Positions 1 through 13,800 of a stretch of DNA of 64,000 bases are shown here, piece after piece; position 1 is the stretch's first letter, and every line of letters begins with the position of its first letter. Below the pieces are notes generated by a model that was not told the origin of the DNA, ran no database searches, and saw only the letters and a list, made by a program, of their open reading frames with translations. The position numbers and the translations under genes are program-made. This DNA comes from Siphonodentalium dalli (taxonomy: Eukaryota > Mollusca > Scaphopoda > Gadilida > Siphonodentaliidae), in NCBI GenBank assembly GCA_032622095.1, contig CP136063.1:213671982-213735981 (forward strand). Reading direction: 5' to 3'.

Positions 1-362
1 CCGCTTTCGCAGATTGCTGCTTCCGCACTACGTTCATGACTGAACTATATGAATATGAGCAGATCATCAATATCGCTTCATCATCATCAATCATGGCTGA
101 TTCATCAGTGTTCATGCTGCCATCGAAATTAGGAAAAGTGACCCAGCGAATATTAATTTCCGAATCCAAATTGAATTTTGAGGCTGACATCAAGTTTCAC
201 AGCATATTTTCATTATGTCATTTATGATATATTTGACGTTGCGTTGAATTTTTTTTATTATTATATTAATAATAATATTTAATTAATATTATAAGTAATC
301 ACTGTAAATTGTAATGCGCATAGTGACAGTCTATCACTATCAGACTCTATGCGAATATACTT
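1..362. other. unannotated AT-rich sequence
   Basis: No coding signal, RNA gene or repeat that I recognise. Only short chance open frames occur, and 240-300 is strongly AT-rich. Confidence 0.5.
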
Positions 363-449
363 GTCAGGTCGGGCACAGGTGCCAAATGAGCTAAATAGCT
401 CATTTCAAATGAGCTATTTAGCTCATTTGGCACCTGTGCCCGACCTGAC
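363..449. repeat. near-perfect 87-bp palindrome (43-bp arms, 1-nt spacer)
   Basis: The arm at 363-405 is an exact reverse complement of 407-449, with a single base (406) between them. The outer part of each arm is GC-richer (GTCAGGTCGGGCAC) and the inner part is built from ATGAGCT/AGCTCAT steps. A transcript would form a continuous 43-bp hairpin. There are no flanking terminal repeats or clear target duplication, so I cannot say whether it is a mobile element, a template-switch product or a small-RNA precursor. Confidence 0.95.
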
Positions 450-450
450 T

Positions 451-479
451 CATGAGCTCAAATGACATTTGAGCTCATG
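451..479. repeat. adjacent 29-bp palindrome (14-bp arms)
   Basis: CATGAGCTCAAATG at 451-464 is the exact reverse complement of 466-479, with one base between. It starts two bases after the 87-bp palindrome and reuses the same GAGCT and AAATG elements, so the two probably arose together. Confidence 0.9.
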
Positions 480-1780
480 TAGCTAAATTTGTAATGGGAT
501 TTATGTCTGTCTCTTCAGTTCAAATTTCAATGCCTACCTCGAAATGCAGCCCTCTTAATTCAGATTGTTTGGCTTCGGCAATCCGCTACGGCAACAGTAT
601 GCCGTGGCCCAGTTTGCTTCAGCAAATAGCTTCGGCAATGCTTATTGCCGTATCCAATTATGAAGGCTGGAAATGTGAACATGTGCGTTGTTGATTATTG
701 TGCTTGGGGACCCAGGCGGGACAACTAAACTATTATTGACCGTACCTTGAATTTGAAAATTATCTCCATATTGGAGGGGGGGTATGTGTTCGTGTTTATC
801 CTCCATGCATGTAAGATGGCTCAAATGAATGGTGTTCTCAATAATGTCGCTATTTGACACGCTCTTTCTTATTGTTTTTTTCGGGAGATGGACTGTGTCG
901 ATTTCATTTTGTCAATATTAATAAAAATAAGTTAGATATATAGCCTGTCGACACAGACAAGATTGAAAAAGTTTTTAATAGCGTCATTTATTTGTGTGTG
1001 AGCGGGATTTCATGCAACAAACAACGGGGGGAATGGGTCCGTGGGACAGACCCGCAGCCGGCCTGGCGGAAACCCTGCGTACTGTCTACTGACTTCCGTT
1101 ACTTGCTCGTTGCTATATAAATTATAATATATACATGTACATGTAATGATGTATAAACAAACCAGCGGCGTCACTTAGCCTTATGTCGAAATTTGGCAGT
1201 CAGTACATTCGCCCTGAATACATGTACTTTCAGAAATCACACATCACCCCTTATAGTTCGTGGACCCAACTACATGTAATATATTAACAGAGCTACCGGT
1301 AGACGCTCTCGATTAGTTGGTGGACCCAACTAATCAAACAGAGCTAGACACCCATATACTAACTCTATATCTATTACTATTCGAGGTGGCAATTTTTTGT
1401 CTTTTAATTTTTAACGATATTAAAGATTAATAGCGATGCTATTTAGGCCAATTTTAGGGACTATATTTTATCCAGCACATTATATTTCAATTCCGCTAGT
1501 GGCCAGGCTTCGATTTCATGTTTTAAATTTTTATAGCATTTTGCAGTCTTGGCTTGTTGGGGCTTGACTTTCTCCATGAGGACATGGATAAAGTTTTATT
1601 CTGCGCCCATTCGGTTAGTGGATAGATTTTGTATAGCATTCCTTACCAATACAGGGGGGGGGGGTGTGAACAAAAAATTTCTGGCACGTATGCAATTCAT
1701 ATACAGCTGACCCCCCCCCCCCCCCGACCAATACATGTTTTTTGTCCCCCAATTTTTTTTTTCAGGAGTCTATTAAAATA
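480..1780. other. unannotated sequence with homopolymer runs
   Basis: No gene recognised. A small inverted repeat lies at 1,311-1,335 (10-bp arms, GATTAGTTGG). A poly-G run near 1,655-1,665 and a poly-C run near 1,711-1,725 are each next to an ACCAATACA motif. Some homopolymer lengths here may be unreliable. Confidence 0.5.
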
Positions 1781-2131
1781 GCCAGTGTCCGTCCGTGCAT
1801 CCGCAAATGGTTTCATGATGATATTTAACTTTCATTTCGGTCAATAGATCAAAAGCATACCGTACATGTACAGGTCAAGTTCAAATATGGGTTTGCTCCA
1901 CCCATTTTCGCGAGAGTTATGGCCCTTTTTCGACTTAGAATCCTGTCAATTTTTGTATGATAGTTTATCCACCATTTCAGGGGGCACTGGTTGGATTGTT
2001 CTGAAATTTAGTATCGGATTTTAGGGTCCTTGTTAGTTTTTTTTAGAAAAGCTGACGCCCCCAAATTGGCCCCAAATGAAGCTACTTTTTCTGGGCACAC
2101 TGTGGCTGGATGGCCTTTTATTTTATATTAA
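1781..2131. repeat. dispersed repeat, (TCCG)-leader family, copy 1
   Basis: The stretch begins with a GTCCGTCCGT leader, contains GTTATGGCCCTTTTTCGACT near 1,917-1,940, and ends with ACACTGTGGCTGGATGG followed by CCTTTTATTTTATA. The same order of motifs recurs at 62,870-63,510. I recognise this general type as abundant in bivalve genomes but cannot name the family. It has no coding capacity. Confidence 0.65.
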
Positions 2132-2629
2132 ATTGGTTGTCATTATAGCGCTAATTGCATCGCAAGGGGGGGTGGTGGATGTAAATTTTTATGTGCATTT
2201 CTGAACAAATACACCCATATATTATAAGAAAATAGAAAACATTCAGAATAGCAAACCTTCGGAATACCCAAAAAATCACTTTCTTTTATTGATAAATGCT
2301 TTTCCTTTCTTTCAGTGTTATTTACTAAGATGCTGTGCTTATCATATCATTGAGACCAACACTTGTTGATAAAGGTGAGTTTTAATTTACACTATACATG
2401 TAGGGCTGCAACTACATGTATACAATACGTATCACGATACTTTCCAGACTGAAAATTGGACCAGTTTACAACTTTTGTCTGCTTAGTATATTGTTTTGGT
2501 GTTGTCGACATTCCTAACACCGTTTTTCTCAATAGCACGGAAACCCAAGTGTTTCCATAGAAAACTGAAGTTTACCATACAGGCGATTTACATTTCGCAA
2601 CAATTTTTATCTCCCGCCAATGGCGCCAA
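2132..2629. other. unannotated sequence
   Basis: No gene, RNA or clear repeat recognised. AT-rich with short homopolymers. Confidence 0.45.
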
Positions 2630-4110
2630 TTTGAAAATTTCCGGGGGATATAGGAATGGGCTCCGTCTGTCCGTCCGTCCTAACCAAATCTGTAAGAGTC
2701 ATAACTTGAACAAATGTCAAGAGATTTCAAAGATTTGTGGTATATGAGTTCACCTGTACTTTGTTTATTATGTTTGTCGAATTTACCCAATACAGTAGCA
2801 AATAGACCTCACAGGGATCATTTCCACTAATCTCAATGAATTTCAAAGATATTTGGTATGAGTTCACCTAACCATTACCTAGAATGATTTTCAAGCCAGG
2901 TCCAGCCGGATATTTTTACCGGAGTTACTGGACTTTGTTTGTTTTTTTTCGAATTTACCATATAGCAAATAGATGACATCAGGGCTCATTTCTAGAGGTG
3001 CCACGATTATTGATTTTGATAGTCGGTCGTCAATAATTGATAATAATCTATTAATCGTACCTAATATCAATAACAGTGGAAGTATTCCGTAAATATGGCC
3101 TATTGGCTGTGTGTTGGTTTAAAAAACTCGGCTGATGTAATTTTTACGTTAATAATGTGCACCATAAACCACTGGTAATGGTAACGGGTACAATGTATTA
3201 AATACCAGCACATTTCTCAGCGATGTCAAGGTTATAATAATTGTGAGTTTATTAGAACGAACATAGCCATTAATTTCAGTGTTATGAATAGCCAAACATA
3301 CAAACAATATCAAAATAGGAATGCATGACGACTGCCGGCAGTTCCTAAAAAAGGAATCTAATGTTACAGAAACTATAACTTTCAGCAATCTTCCAGAGTG
3401 TGGATAACAATCACAAAGGTGCCCCCCCCCCCCCCACCCAGAAATTTCAGGACTCAGAACAAGTTAAGTAATTGTGATAGTAAGTGAATTTCATTCAGCA
3501 GTCACCATACGATAAGTGATAGCCTGTACTAGTAACATCTAAGTATACTCATGTTGTCAGAATCTCTCTGATGCATGATCAAATGTTGTTAAACCTTTGG
3601 TTGTAGATTAAATACTCATCATTTTCCGACATCCAAAATAAATAACGGAGATTAATCGATGACGGAAATGGTAATCGATTATCGGCTTTATCAACGTTTC
3701 ATCGATTATATGATTAATCGTGGCATCCATACTCATTTGCACAAATGTGTCAACGGATTTCAATGATTTTTGTGACATGAGTTCACATGACCAGTATCTA
3801 GAACGAGTTCGCTAACGGTTGAAACCAGGTCCAGCCTGCCGGATATTTTCAGCAGAGTTATTGGACTTTTTTTTATTATTTTTAGTGCATCAAAGGGCTC
3901 ATTTCCACAAATGTCAACGGATTTCAAAGATTGTCAGTATACATGTATGAGTTCACATGATCAGTATCTAGAACGAGTTCGCAAACAAGGTCCAGCTGGA
4001 TATTTTCAGCAGAGTTATTGGACTTGTTTATTATTGTCCCCCGAAAAATTTAATTTTCGTGGGACTATAGAAATGGGGTCCGTTCCCACAAAATGCCACT
4101 TATGTGTCTT
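2630..4110. repeat. degenerate tandem/dispersed repeat, split by an hAT-like insertion
   Basis: Units of roughly 150-180 bp share GATTTCAAAGAT, GAGTTCAC, CCAGGTCCAGC..GGATATTTT and AGAGTTATTGGACTTG-like blocks near 2,700, 2,840, 3,750 and 3,910. Leaders near 2,640 and 4,030 resemble the (TCCG)-leader family (GGGGGATATAGGAATGGG; GGGACTATAGAAATGGGG). The copy near 2,980 is interrupted at 2,993-3,731 by a separate element. Noncoding. Confidence 0.65.
2993..3731. mobile_element. hAT-like non-autonomous DNA transposon (739 bp)
   Basis: The ends are inverted: the left starts TAGAGGTGCCACGATTA and the reverse complement of the right end reads TATGGATGCCACGATTA. The flanks carry CTCATTTC (2,985-2,992) and CTCATTTG (3,732-3,739), a 7/8 match to an 8-bp target duplication as expected for hAT elements. 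The ATTAATCG-rich termini also fit hAT-type MITEs. A paralogous repeat unit at 3,895-3,912 shows the uninterrupted site. There is no transposase frame inside, and a poly-C run lies near 3,422-3,437. The superfamily assignment rests on target-duplication length and terminal style only. Confidence 0.75.
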
Positions 4111-4136
4111 CGAAGCCACTCAAATACCATTTGGAC

Positions 4137-4182
4137 TCAAATGATTGCTTATGTGGCTAGTCACATAAGCAACCTCATTTGA
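4137..4182. repeat. imperfect hairpin (19-21-bp arms)
   Basis: TCAAATGATTGCTTATGTG (4,137-4,155) pairs with 4,162-4,182 with a 2-nt bulge and a 6-nt loop. The outer TCAAATGA resembles blocks in the 451-479 palindrome. Confidence 0.7.
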
Positions 4183-4375
4183 CAGCTGAAATGTGATCTA
4201 AGTGGCCTGACTCTCCCTATACATGTATACTTGTAGTAATTAGTTTACATTTATGGTGCATGTTATGATATGCTGCAGAAATTATGAATGACCCACCCTA
4301 CATTACTTTGTAAAGTTTGAGCTATTGCCATGGCTTTGTCGTCTGTGTGTACATGTATGCGTGCGTGCGTAATTC

Positions 4376-5905
4376 GTCAACAATACAGGCTACAGGTCGT
4401 ACCTTTGGTCAGATCATTATGAAATTTCACAAAGCTGTTGACATCAACATTTAGACCGGAACGATTCATTTGGATAAAAAAACATGGCCACCAGTGGCCA
4501 TCTTGGATTTCAATATTCAATCCATTAGAACGGTCTACAGGTCGTACTGTTCGTCTGATCATCATGAAATTTGTCATGGATGTTAATATTGACATGTAGA
4601 TGGGAACGAGTAATTTTGGGGTCATTCGACCAAAAAACATGGCCGTCGACAGCCATCTTGGATTTTACTCTTTGCATGACTAAATTCTTTGGCACGCCAT
4701 ACAGGTTGTACCTTTGGTCGGATCATCATGAAATTTGTCATGGATGTTAATATTTACATGTAGATCGGAAACGAGTACTTTTGGGGTCATTCGGCCAAAA
4801 AACATGGCCGCTGGCAGCTATCTCAACTGGCTATCTTGGATTTTACTCTTTGCGTGACTAAATCCTTTGGCACGGGCTACAGGTCGTACCTTTGGTCAGA
4901 TCATCATAAAATTTGTCATGAATGTTGACAAAGACATGTAGATGGGAACGAGTCATTTTGGGGTCATTTGGCCAAAAAACATGGCCGCCAGCAGCCATCT
5001 TGGATTTTACTCTTTGGATGACTAAATCCTTTAGCACGGGCTACAAATCGTAGCTTTAGTCTGATCATCATGAAATTTGTCATGGCTGTTTAAATTGGAA
5101 TGTAGATGGGAATGAGTCATTTTGGGGTCATTCGGACAAAAAAACATGGCTGCCCGCGGCCATCTTTGATTTCAAAATTCAATCCATTAGCACAGGCTAC
5201 TGTGAGTCTGGTCATCATTAAATTTGTCATGGGTGTTAATATTGACATGTAGATGGGAACGAGTAATTTTGGGGTCGTTCGGCCAAAAAACATGGCCGCT
5301 GGCAGCCATCTTGGAGTTTACTCTTTGCATGACTAAATCCTTTCACACAGGCCACAAGTCTAACCTTTGGTCAGATCATCATGAAATTTGTCATGGTTGT
5401 TAAATATGACATGTAGATGGGAACGAGTCATTGTCCAGTCATTCGACCAAAAAACATGGCCGCCAGCAGCCATCTTGGATTTTACACTTTGCATGACTAA
5501 ATCCTTTGGCACGTGCTACAGAACGCACCTTTTGTCAGATCATTGTGAAATTTGTCATGGATGTTGACATTGACATGTAGATGAGATCGAGTAATTTTTA
5601 GGTTATTCGGCCAAAATCATGGCCGCCAGCAGCCATCTTGGATTTTACTCTTTGCATGACTAAATCCTTTGGCATGGGCTACTGGTCGTACCTTTAATCG
5701 GATCATCATGAAATTTGTCATGGCTGTTGACACAGGCATGTAGATAACAAGTCATTTTAGGTTCATTTGGTCTTAAATGTGTCCACTGGCAGCCATCTTG
5801 GATTTTACTCTTTGCATGACAAAATCCTTTGGCACACCCTACAGTCCACTTCCCTCATCCGATCATCTCCAGACTTCATATTAATCTTGATATTGATCTT
5901 ACTAG
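4376..5905. repeat. degenerate tandem repeat, about ten units of ~164 bp
   Basis: The GATCAT anchor recurs near 4,412, 4,557, 4,721, 4,899, 5,063, 5,210 (mutated), 5,374, 5,538, 5,701 and 5,861, spaced 145-178 bp and most often 163-164. Each unit has ATGAAATTTGTCATG, ACATGTAGATGGGAACGAG, AACATGGCCG and AGCCATCTTGGATTT blocks. Units are well diverged, so the array is old. No unit keeps a long frame. The array runs almost to the assembly gap. Confidence 0.85.
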
Positions 5906-5935
5906 ATGGAAGCTATGAAATGTTTTTAAATTTTA

Positions 5936-6035
5936 NNNNNNNNNNNNNNNNNNNNNNNNNNNNNNNNNNNNNNNNNNNNNNNNNNNNNNNNNNNNNNNNN
6001 NNNNNNNNNNNNNNNNNNNNNNNNNNNNNNNNNNN
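5936..6035. other. assembly gap (100 N)
   Basis: Exactly 100 ambiguous bases, the conventional placeholder for a gap of unknown size. The minisatellite begins immediately after it and is absent before it, so the true left end and the total size of the array are unknown. Confidence 1.
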
Positions 6036-8700
6036 TGCGATCTGAGTATATGCATCACTAAGCATACCCGATGCGATCTGAGTATATGCATCACTAAGCA
6101 TACCCGATGCGATCTGAGTATATGCATCACTAAGCATACCCGATGCGATCTGAGTATATGCATCACTAAGCATACCCGATGCGATCTGAGTATATGCATC
6201 ACTAAGCATACCCGATGCGATTGAGTATATGCATCACTAAGCATACCGATCTGAGTATATGCATCACTAAGCATACCCGATGCGATCTGAGTATATGCAC
6301 CACTAAGCATACCCGATGCGATCTGAGTATATGCATCACTAAGCATACCCGATGCGATCTGAGTATATGCATCACTAAGCATACCCGATGCGATCTGAGT
6401 ATATGCATCACTAAGCATACCCGATGCGATCTGAGTATATGCATCACTAAGCATACCCGACGCGATCTGAGTATATGCACCACTAAGCATACCCGATGCG
6501 ATCTGAGTATATGCCATCACTAAGCATACCCGATGCGATCTGAGTATATGCATCACTAAGCATCCCGATGCGATCTGAGTATATGCATCACTAAGCATAC
6601 CCGATGCGATCTGAGTATATGCATCACTAAGCATACCCGATGCGATCTGAGTATATGCATCACTAAGCATACCCGATGCGATCTGAGTATATGCACCACT
6701 AAGCATACCCGATGCGATCTGAGTATATGCATCACTAAGCATACCCGACGCGATCTGAGTATATGCATCACTAAGCATACCCGACGCGATCTGAGTATAT
6801 CATCACTAAGCATACCCGATGCGATCTGAGTATATGCATCACTAAGCATACCCGCATGCGATCTGAGTATATGCATCACAAAGCTACCCGATGCGATCTG
6901 AGTATATGCATCACTAAGCATACCCGATGCGATCTGAGTATATGCATCACTAAGCATACCCGACGCGATCTGAGTATATGCATCACTAAGCATACCCGAT
7001 GCGATCTGAGTATATGCATCACTAAGCATAACCGACGCGATCTGAGTATATGCACCACTAAGCATACCCGACGCCATCTGAGTATATGCATCACTAAGCA
7101 TACCCGATGCGATCTGAGTATATGCATCACTAAGCATACCCGATGCGATCTGAGTATATGCATCACTAAGCATACCCGACGCGATCTGAGTATATGCATC
7201 ACTAAGCATACCCGATGCGATCTGAGTATATGCATCACTAAGCATACCCGACGCGATCTGAGTATATGCATCACTAAGCATACCCGATGCGATCTGAGTA
7301 TATGCATCACTAAGCATACCCGATGCGATCTGAGTATATGCATCACTAAGCATACCCGATGCGATCTGAGTATATGCATCACTAAGCATACCCGACGCCA
7401 TCTGAGTATATGCATCACAAAGCATACCCGATGCGATCTGAGTATATGCATCACTAAGCATACCCGATGCGATCTGAGTATATGCATCACTAAGCATACC
7501 CGATGCGATCTGAGTATATGCATCACTAAGCATACCCGACGCGATCTGAGTATATGCATCACTAAGCATACCCGACGCCATCTGAGTATATGCATCACTA
7601 AGCATACCCGATGCGATCTGAGTATATGCATCACTAAGCATACCCGATGCGATCTGAGTATATGCATCACTAAGCATACCCGACGCCATCTGAGTATATG
7701 CATCACTAAGCATACCCGACGCGATCTGAGTTTATGCATCACTAAGCATACCCGATGCGATCTGAGTATATGCATCACTAAGCATACCCGATGCGATCTG
7801 AGTATATGCATCACTAAGCATACCCGATGCGATCTGAGTATATGCATCACTAAGCATACCCGATGCGATCTGAGTATATGCATCACTAAGCATACCCGAT
7901 GCGATCTGAGTATATGCATCACTAAGCATACCCGATGCGATCTGAGTATATGCATCACTAAGCATACCCGATGCGATCTGAGTATATGCATCACTAAGCA
8001 TACCCGATGCGATCTGAGTATATGCATCACTAAGCATACCCGACGCGATCTGAGTATATGCATCACTAAGCATACCCGATGCGATCTGAGTATATGCATC
8101 ACTAAGCATACCCGATGCGATCTGAGTATATGCATCACTAAGCATACCCGACGCCATCTGAGTATATGCATCACTAAGCATACCCGACGCCATCTGAGTA
8201 TATGCATCACTAAGCATACCCGATGCGATCTGAGTATATGCATCACTAAGCATACCCGATGCGATCTGAGTATATGCATCACTAAGCATACCAGATGCGA
8301 TCTGAGTATATGCATCACTAAGCATACCCGACGCCATCTGAGTATATGCATCACTAAGCATACCCGACGCCATCTGAGTATATGCATCACTAAGCATACC
8401 CGATGCGATCTGAGTATATGCATCACTAAGCATACCCGATGCGATCTGAGTATATGCATCACTAAGCATACCCGATGCGATCTGAGTATATGCATCACTA
8501 AGCATACCCGATGCGATCTGAGTATATGCATCACTAAGCATACCCGATGCGATCTGAGTATATGCATCACTAAGCATACCCGATGCGATCTGAGTATATG
8601 CATCACTAAGCATACCCGATACGATCTGAGTATATGCATCACTAAGCATACCCGACGCGATCTGAGTATATGCATCACTAAGCATACCCGATGCGATCTG

Positions 8701-9036
8701 AGTATATGCATCACTAAGCATACCCGATGCGATCTGAGTATATGCATCACTAAGCATACCCGATGCGATCTGAATATATGCATCACTAAGCATACCCGAT
8801 GCGATCTGAGTATATGCATCACTAAGCATACCCGATGCGATCTGAGTATATGCATCACTAAGCATACCCGATGCGATCTGAATATATGCATCACTAAGCA
8901 TACCCGATGCGATCTGAGTATATGCATCACTAAGCATACCCGATGCGATCTGAGTATATGCATCACTAAGCATACCCGATGCGATCTGAATATATGCATC
9001 ACTAAGCATACCCGATGCGATCTGAGTATATGCATC
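8701..9036. repeat. local 108-bp (3-unit) higher-order repeat, three copies
   Basis: The private variant CTGAATATA (instead of CTGAGTATA) occurs at 8,773, 8,881 and 8,989, exactly 108 bp apart and embedded in otherwise identical unit triplets. This marks a recent three-unit amplification. Confidence 0.85.
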
Positions 9037-10809
9037 ACTAAGCATACCCGATGCGATCTGAGTATATGCATCACTAAGCATACCCGATGCGATCTGAGTA
9101 TATGCATCACTAAGCATACCCGATGCGATCTGAGTATATGCATCACTAAGCATACCCGATGCGATCTGAGTATATGCATCACTAAGCATACCCGACGCGA
9201 TCTGAGTATATGCATCACTAAGCATACCCGATGCGATCTGAGTATATGCATCACTAAGCATACCCGACGCGATCTGAGTATATGCACCACTAAGCATACC
9301 CGACGCCATCTGAGTATATGCATCACTAAGCATACCCGATGCGATCTGAGTATATGCATCACTAAGCATACCCGATGCGATCTGAGTATATGCATCACTA
9401 AGCATACCCGACGCGATCTGATTATATGCATCACTAAGCATACCCGATGCGATCTGAGTATATGCATCACTAAGCATACCCGACGCGATCTGAGTATATG
9501 CATCACTAAGCATACCCGATGCGATCTGAGTATATGCATCACTAAGCATACCCGATGCGATCTGAGTATATGCATCACTAAGCATACCCGATGCGATCTG
9601 AGTATATGCATCACTAAGCATACCCGACGCCATCTGAGTATATGCATCACTAAGCATACCCGATGCGATCTGAGTATATGCATCACTAAGCATACCCGAT
9701 GCGATCTGAGTATATGCATCACTAAGCATACCCGATGCGATCTGAGTATATGCATCACTAAGCATACCCGACGCGATCTGAGTATATGCATCACTAAGCA
9801 TACCCGACGCCATCTGAGTATATGCATCACTAAGCATACCCGATGCGATCTGAGTATATGCATCACTAAGCATACCCGATGCGATCTGAGTATATGCATC
9901 ACTAAGCATACCCGACGCCATCTGAGTATATGCATCACTAAGCATACCGGACGCGATCTGAGTATATGCATCACTAAGCATACCCGATGCGATCTGAGTA
10001 TATGCATCACTAAGCATACCCGATGCGATCTGAGTATATGCATCACTAAGCATACCCGATGCGATCTGAGTATATGCATCACTAAGCATACCCGATGCGA
10101 TCTGAGTATATGCATCACTAAGCATACCCGATGCGATCTGAGTATATGCATCACTAAGCATACCCGATGCGATCTGAGTATATGCATCACTAAGCATACC
10201 CGATGCGATCTGAGTATATGCATCACTAAGCATACCCGATGCGATCTGAGTATATGCATCACTAAGCATACCCGATGCGATCTGAGTATATGCATCACTA
10301 AGCATACCCGATGCGATCTGAGTATATGCATCACTAAGCATACCCGACGCCATCTGAGTATATGCATCACTAAGCATACCCGACGCCATCTGAGTATATG
10401 CATCACTAAGCATACCCGATGCGATCTGAGTATATGCATCACTAAGCATACCCGATGCGATCTGAGTATATGCATCACTAAGCATACCCGATGCGATCTG
10501 AGTATATGCATCACTAAGCATACCCGACGCCATCTGAGTATATGCATCACTAAGCATACCCGACGCCATCTGAGTATATGCATCACTAAGCATACCCGAT
10601 GCGATCTGAGTATATGCATCACTAAGCATACCCGATGCGATCTGAGTATATGCATCACTAAGCATACCCGATGCGATCTGAGTATATGCATCACTAAGCA
10701 TACCCGATGCGATCTGAGTATATGCATCACTAAGCATACCCGATGCGATCTGAGTATATGCATCACTAAGCATACCCGATGCGATCTGAGTATATGCAAC
10801 ACTAAGCAT

Positions 10810-13800
10810 ACCCGATGCGATCTGAGTATATGCATCACTAAGCATACCCGACGCGATCTGAGTATATGCATCACTAAGCATACCCGACGCGATCTGAGTA
10901 TATGCATCACTAAGCATACCCGATGCGATCTGAGTATATGCATCACTAAGCATACCCGATACGATCTGAGTATATGCATCACTAAGCATACCCGACGCCA
11001 TCTGAGTATATGCATCACTAAGCATACCCGATGCGATCTGAGTATATGCATCACTAAGCATACCCGATGCGATCTGAGTATATGCATCACTAAGCATACC
11101 CGACGCGATCTGAGTATATGCATCACTAAGCATACCCGATACGATCTGAGTACATGCACCACTAAGCATACCCGATGCGATCTGAGTATATGCATCACTA
11201 AGCATACCCGATGCGATCTGAGTATATGCATCACTAAGCATACCCGATGCGATCTGAGTATATGCATCACTAAGCATACCCGATGCGATCGGAGTATATG
11301 CATCACTAAGCATACCCGATACGATCTGAGTATATGCATCACTAAGCATACCCGACGCGATCTGAGTATATGCATCACTAAGCATACCCGACGCGATCTG
11401 AGTATATGCATCACTAAGCATACCCGATACGATCTGAGTATATGCACCACTAAGCATACCCGATGCGATCTGAGTATATGCATCACTAAGCATACCCGAA
11501 TCGATCTGAGTATATGCATCACTAAGCATACCCGATGCGATCTGAGTATATGCATCACTAAGCATACCCGATGCGATCTGAGTGTATGCATCACTAAGCA
11601 TACCCGATACGATCTGAGTATATGCATCACTAAGCATACCCGATGCGATCTGAGTATATGCATCACTAAGCATACCCGATGCGATCTGAGTATATGCATC
11701 ACTAAGCATACCCGATGCGATCTGAGTGTATGCATCACTAAGCATACCCGATGCGATCTGAGTATATGCATCACTAAGCATACCCGACGCGATCTGAGTA
11801 TATGCATCACTAAGCATACCCGACGCGATCTGAGTATATGCATCACTAAGCATACCCGATGCGATCTGAGTATATGCATCACTAAGCATACCCGATACGA
11901 TCTGAGTATATGCATCACTAAGCATACCCGACGCCATCTGAGTATATGCATCACTAAGCATACCCGATGCGATCTGAGTATATGCATCACTAAGCATACC
12001 CGATGCGATCTGAGTATATGCATCACTAAGCATACCCGACGCGATCTGAGTATATGCATCACTAAGCATACCCGATACGATCTGAGTACATGCACCACTA
12101 AGCATACCCGATGCGATCTGAGTATATGCATCACTAAGCATACCCGATGCGATCTGAGTATATGCATCACTAAGCATACCCGATGCGATCTGAGTATATG
12201 CATCACTAAGCATACCCGATGCGATCGGAGTATATGCATCACTAAGCATACCCGATACGATCTGAGTATATGCATCACTAAGCATACCCGACGCGATCTG
12301 AGTATATGCATCACTAAGCATACCCGACGCGATCTGAGTATATGCATCACTAAGCATACCCGATACGATCTGAGTATATGCACCACTAAGCATACCCGAT
12401 GCGATCTGAGTATATGCATCACTAAGCATACCCGAATCGATCTGAGTATATGCATCACTAAGCATACCCGATGCGATCTGAGTATATGCATCACTAAGCA
12501 TACCCGATGCGATCTGAGTGTATGCATCACTAAGCATACCCGATACGATCTGAGTATATGCATCACTAAGCATACCCGATGCGATCTGAGTATATGCATC
12601 ACTAAGCATACCCGATGCGATCTGAGTATATGCATCACTAAGCATACCCGATGCGATCTGAGTATATGCATCACTAAGCATACCCGATGCGATCTGAGTG
12701 TATGCATCACTAAGCATACCCGATACGATCTGAGTATATGCATCACTAAGCATACCCGATGCGATCTGAGTATATGCATCACTAAGCATACCCGACGCGA
12801 TCTGAGTATATGCATCACTAAGCATACCCGATGCGATCTGAGTATATGCATCACTAAGCATACCCGATGCGATCTGAGTATATGCACCACTAAGCATACC
12901 CGACGCGATCTGAGTATATGCATCACTAAGCATACCCGACGCGATCTGAGTATATGCATCACTAAGCATACCCGATGCGATCTGAGTATATGCATCACTA
13001 AGCATACCCGACGCGATCTGAGTATATGCATCACTAAGCATACCCGATACGATCTGAGTATATGCATCACTAAGCATACCCGACGCCATCTGAGTATATG
13101 CATCACTAAGCATACCCGACGCGATCTGAGTATATGCATCACTAAGCATACCCGATGCGATCTGAGTATATGCATCACTAAGCATACCCGATGCGATCTG
13201 AGTATATGCATCACTAAGCATACCCGATGCGATCTGAGTATATGCATCACTAAGCATACCCGATGCGATCTGAGTATATGCATCACTAAGCATACCCGAT
13301 GCGATCTGAGTATATGCATCACTAAGCATACCCGACGCGATCTGAGTATATGCATCACTAAGCATACCCGATGCGATCTTAGTATATGCATCACTAAGCA
13401 TACCCGACGCGATCTGAGTATATGCATCACTAAGCATACCCGATGCGATCTGAGTATATGCATCACTAAGCATACCCGATGCGATCTGAGTATATGCACC
13501 ACTAAGCATACCCGATGCGATCTGAGTATATGCAACACTAAGCATACCCGATGCGATCTGAGTATATGTATCACTAAGCATACCCGATGCGATCTGAGTA
13601 TATGCAACACTAAGCATACCCGATGCGATCTGAGTATATGCAACACTAAGCATACCCGATGCGATCTGAGTATATGCATCACTAAGCATACCCGACGCGA
13701 TCTGAGTATATGCATCACTAAGCATACCCGATGCGATCTGAGTATATGCATCACTAAGCATACCCGACGCGATCTGAGTATATGCATCACTAAGCATACC

